Below are positions 18,731 through 28,730 of a stretch of DNA of 64,000 nucleotides, one piece after another. The first letter of the stretch is position 1; each line of letters starts with the position of its first letter. Position numbers and translations under genes: made by a program. Origin of the DNA: Paraburkholderia tuberum STM678 (lineage in GTDB: Bacteria; Pseudomonadota; Gammaproteobacteria; Burkholderiales; Burkholderiaceae); assembly GCF_902833905.1 (NCBI RefSeq), contig NZ_CADFGP010000007.1, positions 124,001-188,000 of the forward strand, written 5' to 3'. Under the pieces are notes generated by a model. The model searched no databases and was not told the DNA's origin. It was given only the letters and a program-made list of their open reading frames with translations.

Positions 18731-19384
18731 ATGAATGCAAGAATCATGACTCGCGTGGCCGTATTCGCCGTGGCCGGCTCGCTGGTGGCAGGCTGCGCAA
18801 CCCAACAGGGCACCAACACAGCAGTCGGCACCGGCGTGGGCGCTGGTGCCGGCGCGGCGATCGGCGCGATCTTCGGCGGCGGCAAGGGCGCGGCGATCGG
18901 CGCGGCCACCGGCGCCGCGGTGGGCGGCATCACCGGCTACAACTGGGACAACATCCGCAACCGCATGTCGGGCGCGACCAAGGGCACCGGCACGCAGATC
19001 ACCGAGCAACCTGACGGCTCGCTCAAGCTGAACATCCCGAGTTCGGTCACGTTCGACACCAGCAGCTACGCGATCAAGCCGTCGTTCGCACCGGTGCTCG
19101 ACCAGCTCGCACAGACGCTGCAGCAGAATCCGGAAGTCGTCGCGTCGGTCGTCGGCCATACGGACAGCACCGGCTCGCTGCAATACAACCAGACGCTGTC
19201 GGTCAATCGCGCACAGAGCGTGACCGGCTATCTGGCGCAACGCGGCATCGCGCCGCAGCGCCTGTCGGCCACCGGCATGGGCCCGAACCAGCCGATCGCC
19301 GACAACAACACCGAAGCCGGCCGCGCGGCCAACCGTCGCGTCGAGATCTATCTGCGCGCCACGGCGCAGCACGCGACCCAATAA
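18731..19384 (+). CDS. OmpA-family outer-membrane lipoprotein with glycine-zipper
   Basis: A 217-residue lipoprotein. The signal peptide ends in the lipobox LVAGC (Cys at about 22). Residues 30-75 are a Gly/Ala-rich glycine-zipper segment (GAGAGAAIGAIFGGGKGAA), as in YiaD- and Rcp-type proteins. The C-terminal OmpA domain (about 100-212) binds peptidoglycan, with the helix signature GHTDSTGSLQYNQTLSVNRA and NRRVEIYL. It probably links the outer membrane to the cell wall. The ribosome site GAAAGGAAACCAAA fits the ATG at 18731. Confidence 0.9.
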   Translation: MNARIMTRVAVFAVAGSLVAGCATQQGTNTAVGTGVGAGAGAAIGAIFGGGKGAAIGAATGAAVGGITGYNWDNIRNRMSGATKGTGTQITEQPDGSLKLNIPSSVTFDTSSYAIKPSFAPVLDQLAQTLQQNPEVVASVVGHTDSTGSLQYNQTLSVNRAQSVTGYLAQRGIAPQRLSATGMGPNQPIADNNTEAGRAANRRVEIYLRATAQHATQ

Positions 19385-19790
19385 GGGCAAGTCTCAAGGA
19401 GAAGGCGCTGCCGGGCCGACCGGGCGTTTCAGCCGCACGCGCCTGGCTTGCGGGCGGGACGAGCCGCCGGACCGGTTTGTCGACGGATCGAAAAAATTTC
19501 GAACTCTGCGGAAAATCTGCGGTCTGTCTTTACGGTACGTGGCTGGCGAAGCCATCACGTCACCATTCTCCTCTTGTCGTTGTTGCTCCGGGGTTTATCG
19601 ACCCCGGTTTTTTTTGCCCGCGCGGTTTTGCACCCCGCTTCGCCAGGCATCGTTCCTGGCGGTCCCCCACCGCAGCGCCCGCCCCCATCCCCCTCTGTTC
19701 CGCGCGTCCAGCCCGCCGCGCCCGGTCCGCGTGCGGCGTGCGCCCTGCTAAAATCACCGTTTCGTCCCACCGCAGGCACCCCCGATCCTT
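19385..19790. other. intergenic region before metG
   Basis: About 400 bases holding the terminator of the preceding gene (listed) and a C-rich leader ahead of metG. No T-box or other structured leader is recognisable by eye, and no credible coding frame is present. Confidence 0.5.
19588..19615 (+). terminator. rho-independent terminator of the OmpA-like gene
   Basis: A 7-bp stem CCGGGGT / ACCCCGG with a 6-base loop is followed by an 8-T run. It lies about 200 bases past the stop codon, so the mRNA would have a long 3' untranslated region. Confidence 0.8.
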
Positions 19791-21923
19791 ATGTCAGCAC
19801 CCGCCACCGACCTCCCAGCAGGCGCGCCGCCCGGCCGCCGTCAGATTCTCGTCACGTCGGCCCTGCCTTATGCGAACGGGCAGATTCATATCGGCCATCT
19901 GGTCGAATATATCCAGACGGACATCTGGGTCCGGGCGCTGCGAATGCACGGCCACGAGGTCTACTACGTCGGCGCAGACGACACGCACGGCACGCCGGTG
20001 ATGCTGCGCGCGGAAAAGGAAGGTCTGACGCCGAAACAGCTGATCGATCGCGTCTGGCTCGAACACAAGCGCGACTTCGACAGCTTCGGCATTTCGTTCG
20101 ACAACTACTACTCGACGGACTCCGACGAAAACCGCGTGCTCAGCGAAAACGTCTACCTCGCGCTGAAGGAAGCGGGGCTGATCGACGCGCGCGAGATCGA
20201 ACAGGCGTACGACCCGGTCAAGGAAATGTTCCTGCCGGACCGCTTCATCAAGGGCGAGTGCCCCAAATGCGGCGCCAAAGACCAATACGGCGACAGCTGC
20301 GAGGTCTGCGGCTCGACCTACCAGCCCACCGAGCTCGTCAATCCGTACTCGGTCGTCTCGGGCGCGACGCCGATTCGCAAGACCTCGACGCACTACTTCT
20401 TCCGCCTGTCCGATCCGCGCTGCGAGAACTTCCTGCGCGCCTGGGTCGGCGGCCTCGCGCAGCCGGAAGCGACCAACAAGATGCGCGAATGGCTCGGCGA
20501 CGCCGGCGAAGCCAAGCTCGCCGACTGGGACATCTCGCGCGACGCGCCGTACTTCGGCTTCGAGATTCCGGGCGCGCCCGGTAAGTATTTCTACGTGTGG
20601 CTCGACGCGCCGGTCGGCTACTACGCGAGCTTCAGGAACCTCGCCGAAAAACGCGGCCTCGACTTCGACGCGTGGGTCCGCAAGGGCTCGACGGCCGAGC
20701 AGTACCACTTCATCGGCAAGGACATCCTGTATTTCCACACGCTGTTCTGGCCCGCGATGCTCGAGTTCTCGGGCCATCGCACGCCGACCAACGTGTTCGC
20801 GCACGGCTTTTTGACCGTCGACGGCGCGAAGATGTCGAAGTCGCGCGGCACCTTCATCACCGCGCAAAGCGTGATCGACACCGGCCTGAATCCGGAATGG
20901 CTGCGCTACTACTTCGCGGCCAAGCTGAACAGCACGATGGAAGACCTCGACCTGAATCTCGACGACTTCCAGGCGCGCGTGAACAGCGATCTGGTCGGCA
21001 AATACGTGAACATCGCGAGCCGCGCGGCCGGCTTCCTGATCAAGCGCTTCGACGGCCGCGTGCAGGACAGCGCGATGCATCATCCGCTGCTCGGCACGCT
21101 GCGCGCGGCGCTGCCGCAGATCGCCGCGCACTACGAGGCGCGCGAGTACAGCCGCGCGCTGCGTCAGACCATGGAGCTCGCCGACTCGGTCAACGCCTAC
21201 GTCGATACCGCCAAGCCCTGGGATCAGGCGAAAGACCCGGCCAACGCGGTCGCGCTGCACGAGACCTGCAGCGTCAGCATCGAGGCGTTCCGTCTGCTGT
21301 CGCTGGCCCTGAAGCCGGTGCTACCGAAGCTCGCCGAAGCGGTCGAGGCTTTCCTCGGCATCGAGCCGCTCGTGTGGGCCGACGCCACCGTGCCGCTCAG
21401 CTCGGCGCGCCCGATCAACGCGTACAAGCATCTGATGACGCGCGTCGATCCGAAGCAGATCGAGGCGCTGCTCGCGGCCAATCGCGACTCGCTGCAGGCC
21501 ACGCCGGAAGCGGCGCCGGCCGACGCGAAGGCCAAGGCGAAGGCCCACGCCAAGGCCGTCGCCGCGAAGGAAGAAGAGGCCGGCATCATCACGATCGACG
21601 ACTTCGCGAAGGTCGATCTGCGCATCGCGAAGATCGTCGACTGCAAGGCGGTGGAAGGCTCGGACAAGCTGCTGCAACTGACGCTCGACGTCGGCGAAGA
21701 GAAGACCCGCAACGTGTTCTCGGGCATCAAGTCCGCGTATCAGCCGGAGCAGCTGATCGGCAAGCTGACCGTGATGGTCGCGAACCTGGCGCCGCGCAAG
21801 ATGAAGTTCGGCATGTCCGAGGGCATGGTGCTGGCGGCATCGGCGGCGGACGAGAAGGCCGACCCGGGCCTCTACGTGCTCGAGCCGCATAGCGGCGCGA
21901 AGCCCGGCATGCGCGTGAAGTAA
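19791..21923 (+). CDS. metG: methionine-tRNA ligase
   Basis: A 710-residue class I aminoacyl-tRNA synthetase charging tRNA-Met. The HIGH motif is at residues 33-36 ([10 protein letters not shown]) and KMSKS starts at about 347. Zinc-binding cysteines lie near 158-175 (CPKCG, CEVCG). An Ala/Lys-rich linker ([12 protein letters not shown]) leads to a C-terminal Trbp111/EMAP-type tRNA-binding domain from about 605, which marks the long, dimeric MetG form. The start has the codons MSAPATDLP before the conserved core. Confidence 0.97.
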   Translation: MSAPATDLPAGAPPGRRQILVTSALPYANGQIHIGHLVEYIQTDIWVRALRMHGHEVYYVGADDTHGTPVMLRAEKEGLTPKQLIDRVWLEHKRDFDSFGISFDNYYSTDSDENRVLSENVYLALKEAGLIDAREIEQAYDPVKEMFLPDRFIKGECPKCGAKDQYGDSCEVCGSTYQPTELVNPYSVVSGATPIRKTSTHYFFRLSDPRCENFLRAWVGGLAQPEATNKMREWLGDAGEAKLADWDISRDAPYFGFEIPGAPGKYFYVWLDAPVGYYASFRNLAEKRGLDFDAWVRKGSTAEQYHFIGKDILYFHTLFWPAMLEFSGHRTPTNVFAHGFLTVDGAKMSKSRGTFITAQSVIDTGLNPEWLRYYFAAKLNSTMEDLDLNLDDFQARVNSDLVGKYVNIASRAAGFLIKRFDGRVQDSAMHHPLLGTLRAALPQIAAHYEAREYSRALRQTMELADSVNAYVDTAKPWDQAKDPANAVALHETCSVSIEAFRLLSLALKPVLPKLAEAVEAFLGIEPLVWADATVPLSSARPINAYKHLMTRVDPKQIEALLAANRDSLQATPEAAPADAKAKAKAHAKAVAAKEEEAGIITIDDFAKVDLRIAKIVDCKAVEGSDKLLQLTLDVGEEKTRNVFSGIKSAYQPEQLIGKLTVMVANLAPRKMKFGMSEGMVLAASAADEKADPGLYVLEPHSGAKPGMRVK

Positions 21924-21977
21924 CGCGCGGCGCCTTCGGGCGCCTCGCCCCACCTCGCCGCAGGCAGGTATGACGAA

Positions 21978-22008
21978 AACGGCACGCTTCCAGGCGTGCC
22001 GTTTTTTT
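21978..22008. terminator. bidirectional terminator between metG and tamB
   Basis: A 10-bp perfect stem AACGGCACGC / GCGTGCCGTT with a 6-base loop is followed by a T-run on the plus strand and preceded by AAAA. It sits between converging genes. Confidence 0.85.
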
Positions 22009-22020
22009 ATGTTGCCCGCG

Positions 22021-25000
22021 TCACCACGAGATCCGGTCGAAGCGCCGCGTGTACAGCACGTCGGCGCCATAGAACGTGCCGCCATACACGACCAGCGACC
22101 AGTATCGCGTCAGATTGATCGTCGCCTTGATCGCATTGCTCGCCGACTGCAACCCCTGCTCGTAGCCGATCACGAGCCGCTCGTTGATCGCCTTCGACAC
22201 CATCACGACCTGCGGATCGGTCAGGCCGACGTCGCTGCGGCCGATCGAAAACTCGTCGAGCCCGACGGTCTGCGCGATCCGCTGACCCGTCGCGCTGCCG
22301 AGCAGCGCGAGCGCGGTCGTCATCGTGCTCTGCTGGCCGAGGTTATTGCCCTGGTCGGTGCCGTGGCCGAACAGCAGCCACGACAGTTTTTCGTTGTCCG
22401 ACACGCTTGGCTCCGACACGAGCCGCGCGACCGGCGCCTGCAGCGTGCCCGTTACCTGTACGCCGGCCTCGACCTGCTGGTTGCGGCGCATCGCGAGAAT
22501 GTTGATGCCCGGATTCGTGACTGGCCCGTTGAACGTGAAGAAGCCGTTCTCGATCGCGAGCTTGCGGCCGAATGCGGTGTAGGTCGAACCCGGCGTGACG
22601 CGCACGTTGCCGATCGCGCGCAGCGGCGTATTCGGCGCGCTCGTCGCGGTGATCGTGCCGGCGAGGCCGAGATCGGCGCCCTTCCCACGGAAGCGGAAGT
22701 CGTTGCCGAGGCCGATCTCGATGTTCGCGCGTGGCGCGAACGGGCTCTCCGGCGGCTGGCCGCCTTCGCTCGGACGCGGCCGGCCGCCCGAGCGCGTGCC
22801 GTCCGGGCGGATGATCACGACGTCGTCGCCGAGGCTCGGCGCGGCCTGCTCGGGCAGATCGAACCGCGCGCTGTCGACCACGAACTTGCCGTCGATCACA
22901 GGGCCGCGCTCCACGCCGCCGTTCGAGATGTTCGCACTGCCCGACAGCGACAGATGGCGGTCCGGCGACGCGAACACATCGAGCTTGTCGGCGACGATGC
23001 TCGCGGTCATGTCGGGCTCCGGGCTGTCGAGACGCACGCGCCCAGTCGCGCGCAGCGTGCCGCTCGCGCCGTGGAACTCGACCTGCTGGAAGTCCACCAT
23101 GTTCTGCGACAGCGCGATGCGCACGACCCCGTCCTTCAGTTGCACGCCCTGGCTCACGACCGTCGCGGACAGACCGTCGCCGGTCAGCGAGCCGGTCACG
23201 TTCGGTTTCGCGACCGTGCCGCCGAGCGCGAGCTTCAGCGCGAGATGGCCGTCGAGCAGATAGCTGGGGCCGAGCAGGCCGCCCGTCGTGCGCAGCGACG
23301 GCACGTTCGCGTTCACGTTGCCCGACAGCGCGCTTTGCGGATCGACGCTCAACATGCCGTCGCGCAGCACGAGCGGCGTGTGCGCGTCGGCATCGATCAC
23401 GCCGACGCGGCTCGCCTGCGCATGCACGGTCGCATTGAGCCGGTTGCCGCCGGTGAATTCGGCGCGCGCTCGGATGTCGCCAATGCCCATCGACGAGAGC
23501 CCGCGGCCGATCTCGACCGTCACGTCGCCGCTGCGCCGGCGCAGCTCGATGTGGCCGCTCGCCGTCGCGCCGAGCGAGAAGTCCCAGTCGCCGTCGAACA
23601 CGAGGTCGGTGTGCACGGCGGGCGGCTCGCCGGTGATCTGGTGACGCAGCTCCTGCAAGTGCGCGAGCGACACATCGGTCAGGCTGCCGGCCGACTGGAT
23701 GCGGCCGTGATCGAACGCGAATGACTTCAGGGTCAGCACCGAGCCTTCGATCGTCAGGCGCGTTGCGCCAAGCGTGAGGTGCCCCGGCCCGGCGCTGAGC
23801 GCGAGCGGCGATTCGAGATTGAGCGCCGGCGTGCCGCGATTTTGCAGACGCGTGACGGTGCCGTCCCAGCGCGAGCCGTCGCGCGTGTCGGTCAGCTTGC
23901 CGTTGGCGGCGAGCGTCAGATCGAGCGGTCGGTCCTGCAGCTTGCCGGTCGCGGCGGCTTCGAGCGTGTGGTTCGCGCGTGTGCCGGACAGGCGGGCGGT
24001 CAGCGTGGCGAGGTCGACGCCGCCCGCGTTGACGTTGCGCGCGTCGGTCGTGAACGCGAGCGCGCCGTTCGCGCCGTCGCGCAACTCGGCGTGGCCTTCC
24101 GCATGGCCGATGCGGTTGCTCGCGAACACGACGCTGTCGGCCTTGTAATTCAGCGTGACGTTCGGATGCGCGAACGAGCCGGTAACGTCGCCGTCCGCGG
24201 CGACCGCGCCCGCGAGGCCGAAGCCGAGCCGATCGAGCTGCGGCGCGTCGATGCCGAAGCGCAGCCGGTCGCCGGCCGCGCCGAAGCTGCCTTGCAGATT
24301 CACCCGGTTGCCCGCCACCGAAAGATTCGCGTGGCTCGGCAGGATTCGCGAGCCGGCCAGCTGGATCATGCCGCCGCCCGTGAGCGGCAGGTCGTTGTAG
24401 ACGCTCGGACCGAGCGTGAATTCGGCGCGCGTCGTGAAGACCGGCGCGAGCACACCTGCTGCCGTGACCGTGGCGTTCACGCGCGCCTCGATCCTGCGCG
24501 CTGGCGGACCTGCATGGGCGGCCGCGCGTGGCGCATGGCCCGCGCCATGCGCGGGCGGTGGCGTCCCGCGCTCGAGCACTTCGGTCTGCACCGCGGCCTG
24601 CGCTGTGTTCTTCGCGATGGCGGCGGCCTGATCGCCGGACGCCGCGCTCTTCGCGCCGGCGGTGCTGCCCACGAGCGCCGCGGCTTGCGCTTGCCGCTCG
24701 CGTTGCGCGCCGCTCGCGGCGGACGCGCCGGATGTCGTGACAGGCGTGCGGGCGGGCATCTGCGAGGTCAGCGACAGCGGATCGAAATCGGTCAGTTGCG
24801 CCTTCAGGTTGTAGGTCGAGTTCTCATCGTGCTTCAGCGCGCCCGATAGATCGATGCGGCCACGGCCCGACGTGACACGCACGTCGTTGAAGCTGATGCG
24901 TGCGGGGTCGAACGTAATCTTGCCCTGGGCGCGCAGCGCGGCGGCGGGGTCGGCGAGATCGAGCGTCAGGGTCTGGATGTCGTCGTTCAGGCGGATGCCG

Positions 25001-26358
25001 ATCGGGCCGGACAGCTGCGTCGGCCGCAGGGTCGCCTGCAGCGCGTTCAGGTCGAGCCGCGCGACGCTCAGATCGAGCCGGCCGTGCCGGCCGCTCAGCG
25101 CACCGCCGCCGGTGAGCGTCGCGTTGCGCACGAGCCGCACGTTCAGGTTCGAGATGCTCTGCGTGTGGGCGTCGAGGCGCACGTCGGCGTTCGCATCGAT
25201 CAGCGGCAGCAGTTTCTGGTCGATTGCGCCGGGTTTCGCGTTGACGATCGAGACATGGCCGGCGACGGCGAAACCCGCCGCCGGTTGGGCCGGCGCGTGG
25301 TGGTCGCCGAAGATGTGGTGCGGATGGCTCGCGGCCGACGGTTTCGCCGCGCTGGCTGTGCCAGGGGCGGTCGCCGCGCCCTGCTCGACCGGCTGCAGCT
25401 CCGCGCGCACCGCCAGATCGGCCAGCGGCGCACCCGGCGCGAAAGCCTGCGGATTCACATGATCGAAGCTCAGCGTCGCGCGCTGCAACGGCACCGCGGC
25501 GAACGGCGCCGCTTCGACCCGCGCGTGGCCGGCAAGCTTCATGCCGCTCGCATCGAGCTCGGCGACGAGCTGCTCGAGCGTGCCGCTCACATGGCCGGCC
25601 ACCTGCACCGCTTCATCGTTGACCTTGCCCGCATAACCGACTTCGCCGGTGAGCGGAAACGGCCGCACGCCATCGAGTTTCGCCGCTGCCGTCAGCGCCC
25701 CGAACGGCGTATCGAGCCGATCGATCACGGCCTCGTGATGACGCCCGTCGCTGCGCCCATGAAACGCGAAGCTGGACAGCTCCGTCGTCGACGCGCCCTG
25801 GTGCAGCAGCAGCCGCTCGACCCGCACGTCGCGGATCTCCAGCTGCATCGGTAGCTGCAGATCCTGCGGCAAGCTCAGCGGCTCGCTGGTGCTCGACGAC
25901 GACGGGCCGACGCGCGCCTCGATCGTGCCGACGTGCAGGTAGTCGATCGTGAACCGCCACGGCTCGCGCGCGAGCGCCCAGCTGCCCGCGATGCGGTCGA
26001 TCTCGATGTCGGTGCCGCTGCCGTCGAGGCTGCGCCAGCGCACGTCGCGAAGTTGCACGCCGCGCGCGAGCGTGCCGCCGTCGAGCGTGCCGGCGAGCCG
26101 GCCGCCGAGCAGCTTCACAGCCGCGTGCCACGCGTACGCGGTGCCGCGCTCGGTCGTCAGCGCCCCGTACAGCAGACCGACCGCGAGTGCGGCGAGCAGT
26201 ACCAGCATGACCACCGTGCCCGCGACCGACTTCAGCAGCAGCCGGCCCCAGCGCCGCTTCGGCGGCGGCGTGTCGGGCGGCTGCCGCCCATCCGGCGGTC
26301 CTGGCGGCATGGCGCCGGGCGGCTGCGCGGGGGGCGGGGCGGTGACGTCGGTGGTCAT
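22021..26358 (-). CDS. tamB: translocation and assembly module subunit TamB
   Basis: A 1445-residue giant of the AsmA-like/TamB superfamily, an inner-membrane-anchored beta-groove that spans the periplasm. It assists outer-membrane protein insertion with TamA and is now also linked to phospholipid transport. A Pro-rich cytosolic head (residues 1-34) precedes one transmembrane helix at about 40-66. The C-terminal DUF490 domain ends in FDRISW. A Pro/Ala/His-rich insert with low complexity lies near residues 330-360. The ATG at 26358 (MTTDVT) is preferred; an in-frame TTG at 26376 is possible. tamA lies directly upstream, 46 bases away. Confidence 0.93.
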   Translation of the reverse strand: MTTDVTAPPPAQPPGAMPPGPPDGRQPPDTPPPKRRWGRLLLKSVAGTVVMLVLLAALAVGLLYGALTTERGTAYAWHAAVKLLGGRLAGTLDGGTLARGVQLRDVRWRSLDGSGTDIEIDRIAGSWALAREPWRFTIDYLHVGTIEARVGPSSSSTSEPLSLPQDLQLPMQLEIRDVRVERLLLHQGASTTELSSFAFHGRSDGRHHEAVIDRLDTPFGALTAAAKLDGVRPFPLTGEVGYAGKVNDEAVQVAGHVSGTLEQLVAELDASGMKLAGHARVEAAPFAAVPLQRATLSFDHVNPQAFAPGAPLADLAVRAELQPVEQGAATAPGTASAAKPSAASHPHHIFGDHHAPAQPAAGFAVAGHVSIVNAKPGAIDQKLLPLIDANADVRLDAHTQSISNLNVRLVRNATLTGGGALSGRHGRLDLSVARLDLNALQATLRPTQLSGPIGIRLNDDIQTLTLDLADPAAALRAQGKITFDPARISFNDVRVTSGRGRIDLSGALKHDENSTYNLKAQLTDFDPLSLTSQMPARTPVTTSGASAASGAQRERQAQAAALVGSTAGAKSAASGDQAAAIAKNTAQAAVQTEVLERGTPPPAHGAGHAPRAAAHAGPPARRIEARVNATVTAAGVLAPVFTTRAEFTLGPSVYNDLPLTGGGMIQLAGSRILPSHANLSVAGNRVNLQGSFGAAGDRLRFGIDAPQLDRLGFGLAGAVAADGDVTGSFAHPNVTLNYKADSVVFASNRIGHAEGHAELRDGANGALAFTTDARNVNAGGVDLATLTARLSGTRANHTLEAAATGKLQDRPLDLTLAANGKLTDTRDGSRWDGTVTRLQNRGTPALNLESPLALSAGPGHLTLGATRLTIEGSVLTLKSFAFDHGRIQSAGSLTDVSLAHLQELRHQITGEPPAVHTDLVFDGDWDFSLGATASGHIELRRRSGDVTVEIGRGLSSMGIGDIRARAEFTGGNRLNATVHAQASRVGVIDADAHTPLVLRDGMLSVDPQSALSGNVNANVPSLRTTGGLLGPSYLLDGHLALKLALGGTVAKPNVTGSLTGDGLSATVVSQGVQLKDGVVRIALSQNMVDFQQVEFHGASGTLRATGRVRLDSPEPDMTASIVADKLDVFASPDRHLSLSGSANISNGGVERGPVIDGKFVVDSARFDLPEQAAPSLGDDVVIIRPDGTRSGGRPRPSEGGQPPESPFAPRANIEIGLGNDFRFRGKGADLGLAGTITATSAPNTPLRAIGNVRVTPGSTYTAFGRKLAIENGFFTFNGPVTNPGINILAMRRNQQVEAGVQVTGTLQAPVARLVSEPSVSDNEKLSWLLFGHGTDQGNNLGQQSTMTTALALLGSATGQRIAQTVGLDEFSIGRSDVGLTDPQVVMVSKAINERLVIGYEQGLQSASNAIKATINLTRYWSLVVYGGTFYGADVLYTRRFDRISW

Positions 26359-26403
26359 GCGTGAATACGGTGGCAAATAAGGTAGTGGGTTATCGTCAAA
26401 ACG

Positions 26404-28236
26404 TCAGAACGCGATGCCGAGCGTGATATACGGCCGCACCCGGTTATCGCGGATCCCGTAAGCGACATCGAGATTGACCGGGCCGACCGGGCTGCGCCAG
26501 CGCGCGCCGACGCCGGCGCCCGGATAGAAAACTTTTTCGCCCCAGGTGTCGGTCGCGGTGCCGATGTCGAAGAATACGGCCGCGCCCCAGTTGTGCGAGA
26601 ACCAGTGCTGGTATTCGGCCGCGCTCGTCAGCAGGTACTTGGTCGGCAGGATCGAGCCGGCGACGTTGTTACCGATGCTCTGGAAGCCGTAGCCGCGCAC
26701 CGAGTTCGAGCCGCCCGCGCGGAACAGCAGCGACGCCGGAATGCCGCTCGAGCTGCCGCTCGTGAATACGCCGCCGAGCTCGGCGCGGATCAGCACGATG
26801 TCGTCGACGCCGATCGGAAAATACTGCTGGCCGCGCGCGTAGCCGCGGATGAACGACTGGTCGGCGAGCAGACCTTTCACCGCGAAGCCCGCCTCGACGT
26901 GGATCAGGTTGCCGCGGCGCGGGAACAGCGGGTCGTCGGTGTCGCGCCGCGTCCACGACCACCCCGGCACCAGCGCGTGCGCGCGGCTCGGCGGCGCCGC
27001 GTTCTGGTCGAGCTGATCGTCGTAGAACAGCAGCGAATAGCTGTAGTCGAGGAACTGCGACGTGCGCGAGCGCTGCACGCCGCCGCGGATGCTGTAGATG
27101 CGCGTGTCGGAGACGTCGGTGGTCGTGTACGACGCGAGCGCGCTATTGGTCCACCCGTGCTGGCCCGGCGGCATCGACAGCTGGATCTGCCCGTATTGCT
27201 GCGTGTTGTCGGCGCGGCCCTCGACGGTGAACGGCCACGCCGCGCCGAACGTGTTCAGATACGTGTAGCCGCCCTGCACGAGCGGGCCGTTGTCGGTCGA
27301 ATAGCCGACGCCGCCGCGGAAGCTGTTATACGGAAACTCCGACACCTTCACGTGCACCGGCGTGTCGAGCGGCTTGGCGGGGTTGTCGTCGAGGTCGATC
27401 GCGACGCTCGCGAAGTACGGCGTGTTCTGCAGTTGCCGCTGCAGTTCGGCGACAGTGCGCGTGTCGTAGATGTCGCCCGGCGAGATCGGATTGACGTTGT
27501 GGACGATGCGCTCCGGATAGCGCTTCATGCCCTGCACGTCGAGTTGGCCCATCGTGAAGGTCGGCCCGCTGTCGTAGATCACCGACAGCTTCGCCGTGTG
27601 CGTGCGCGGATCGATCAGCGCCTCCGAGTGGTAGATCTTCGCGGCGAGGTAGCGGCGCGATTGCAGCTCGTGCAGCGACGCGTTCTTCGCGTCGTCCCAG
27701 GCGCCCTGCGAGAACGGCTGGCCCTCGTGCAGCGAGAACGCGAAGCGCGTCGCGTTTTCGCGCGATGGGTCTTCGGTCAGCACGGCGCCGCGAAACGACA
27801 GATCGACCGACGTGACTTTGGTCTGCGGGCCCGGCTCCACGCGCACGGTGACCTGCCGCAGGTTGTCGACGGTGCGCACGTCGGTGCTGACGAGCGGCGA
27901 GAAATAGCCCTGCGTCGCGGCGAGATCGCGCACCTGCTGTGGCGTCGCGGTGATCAGGAACGAGAACTGGTCGTCGGTGACGTCGGGCCGCTTCGCGAAA
28001 CGCGAGATATCGAGGTGCTGTTCGAGCAGCCGGCGCAGCGCGCGCGGCTCGGCGACCACCTCGACCTTGTAGCTCGGTGCCTTGCTCGCCGCGTGAGCCT
28101 TGCCCGCGGCGAGCAGCAACATCAGGAGGCCGAGGCCGATGGCGAGCGACGCACGCAGCCAGCACCGCGCGAGCGCCTCGCGCTCACGCGCGCGCCCGCG
28201 CGCTTGGCCGGTCTCGCCGCGCAACGCACGCGGCAT
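26404..28236 (-). CDS. tamA: translocation and assembly module subunit TamA (BamA/Omp85 family)
   Basis: A 610-residue outer-membrane protein. A long N-terminus with a signal peptide ends at about AHA (residue 49). POTRA-type domains follow from about 55 to 260 (for example the segment YKVEVVAEPRALRRLLEQHL). A 16-strand Omp85 barrel makes up the rest, closing with RPYITLGIAF. The start was placed at the ATG at 28236, because GGGAGG lies 8 bases upstream; the TTG further out would put that site inside the coding region. It forms the TAM complex with the TamB encoded next. Confidence 0.92.
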   Translation of the reverse strand: MPRALRGETGQARGRAREREALARCWLRASLAIGLGLLMLLLAAGKAHAASKAPSYKVEVVAEPRALRRLLEQHLDISRFAKRPDVTDDQFSFLITATPQQVRDLAATQGYFSPLVSTDVRTVDNLRQVTVRVEPGPQTKVTSVDLSFRGAVLTEDPSRENATRFAFSLHEGQPFSQGAWDDAKNASLHELQSRRYLAAKIYHSEALIDPRTHTAKLSVIYDSGPTFTMGQLDVQGMKRYPERIVHNVNPISPGDIYDTRTVAELQRQLQNTPYFASVAIDLDDNPAKPLDTPVHVKVSEFPYNSFRGGVGYSTDNGPLVQGGYTYLNTFGAAWPFTVEGRADNTQQYGQIQLSMPPGQHGWTNSALASYTTTDVSDTRIYSIRGGVQRSRTSQFLDYSYSLLFYDDQLDQNAAPPSRAHALVPGWSWTRRDTDDPLFPRRGNLIHVEAGFAVKGLLADQSFIRGYARGQQYFPIGVDDIVLIRAELGGVFTSGSSSGIPASLLFRAGGSNSVRGYGFQSIGNNVAGSILPTKYLLTSAAEYQHWFSHNWGAAVFFDIGTATDTWGEKVFYPGAGVGARWRSPVGPVNLDVAYGIRDNRVRPYITLGIAF

Positions 28237-28524
28237 GTCGATCGTACCTCCCGCCAAACAGGACCTCCGGCCTCAATGAGTGAATTCTCGCGCCCCGGCC
28301 GCGCATGCGATCGAGGCATGCTATTTGACCACAACGCGACCCCGATCGGCCTGTCTCGTACCCCTGGCGGAGCTCCGCGCTTCATCTCAAAAATGGGCGG
28401 CCCGCGGCGATTTTCGACCGCCCGCGACGCATGCGGTAAAATCGCGGACGACGGCGCCCTCCCCGCGGCACCGCGCAGCGGCCAGCCCGAGAGCCGCCAC
28501 CCTACCCACCACGGACGTCGAGCC

Positions 28525-28710
28525 ATGTATCAATCGGACATCACCCAGTTCCTGAACCAGCTCAAGCAACAGAAGCCCAATCTGGAGGCCGAGCAACGCA
28601 AAGGCCGCGCACTGCTGTGGGACAAACAGCCGATCGATCTGGAAGAGCGCGCCGAGCAGAAAACTTCGCGCGTGGAGCAGACGCCTTACTCGTACTACCA
28701 GAACTTCTAA
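28525..28710 (+). CDS. DUF3460 family small protein
   Basis: A 61-residue acidic-basic soluble protein starting MYQSDITQFLNQLKQQ and ending TPYSYYQNF. It matches DUF3460, a family of small proteins found in Burkholderiales, of unknown function. It has no signal or membrane segment and is mostly helical with many Gln, Glu and Lys. It lies 20 bases before scpA and is probably cotranscribed with it. The upstream frame is open but belongs to the antisense shadow of tamA. Confidence 0.85.
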   Translation: MYQSDITQFLNQLKQQKPNLEAEQRKGRALLWDKQPIDLEERAEQKTSRVEQTPYSYYQNF

Positions 28711-28730
28711 GCTCCCCAGTCACGCCGACG

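Noticed and set aside
26593..28710. A 705-codon plus-strand frame that would fuse an antisense-tamA region to the DUF3460 protein
   Set aside because: Only the last 61 codons are conserved-looking and have their own ATG; the rest is antisense to tamA.
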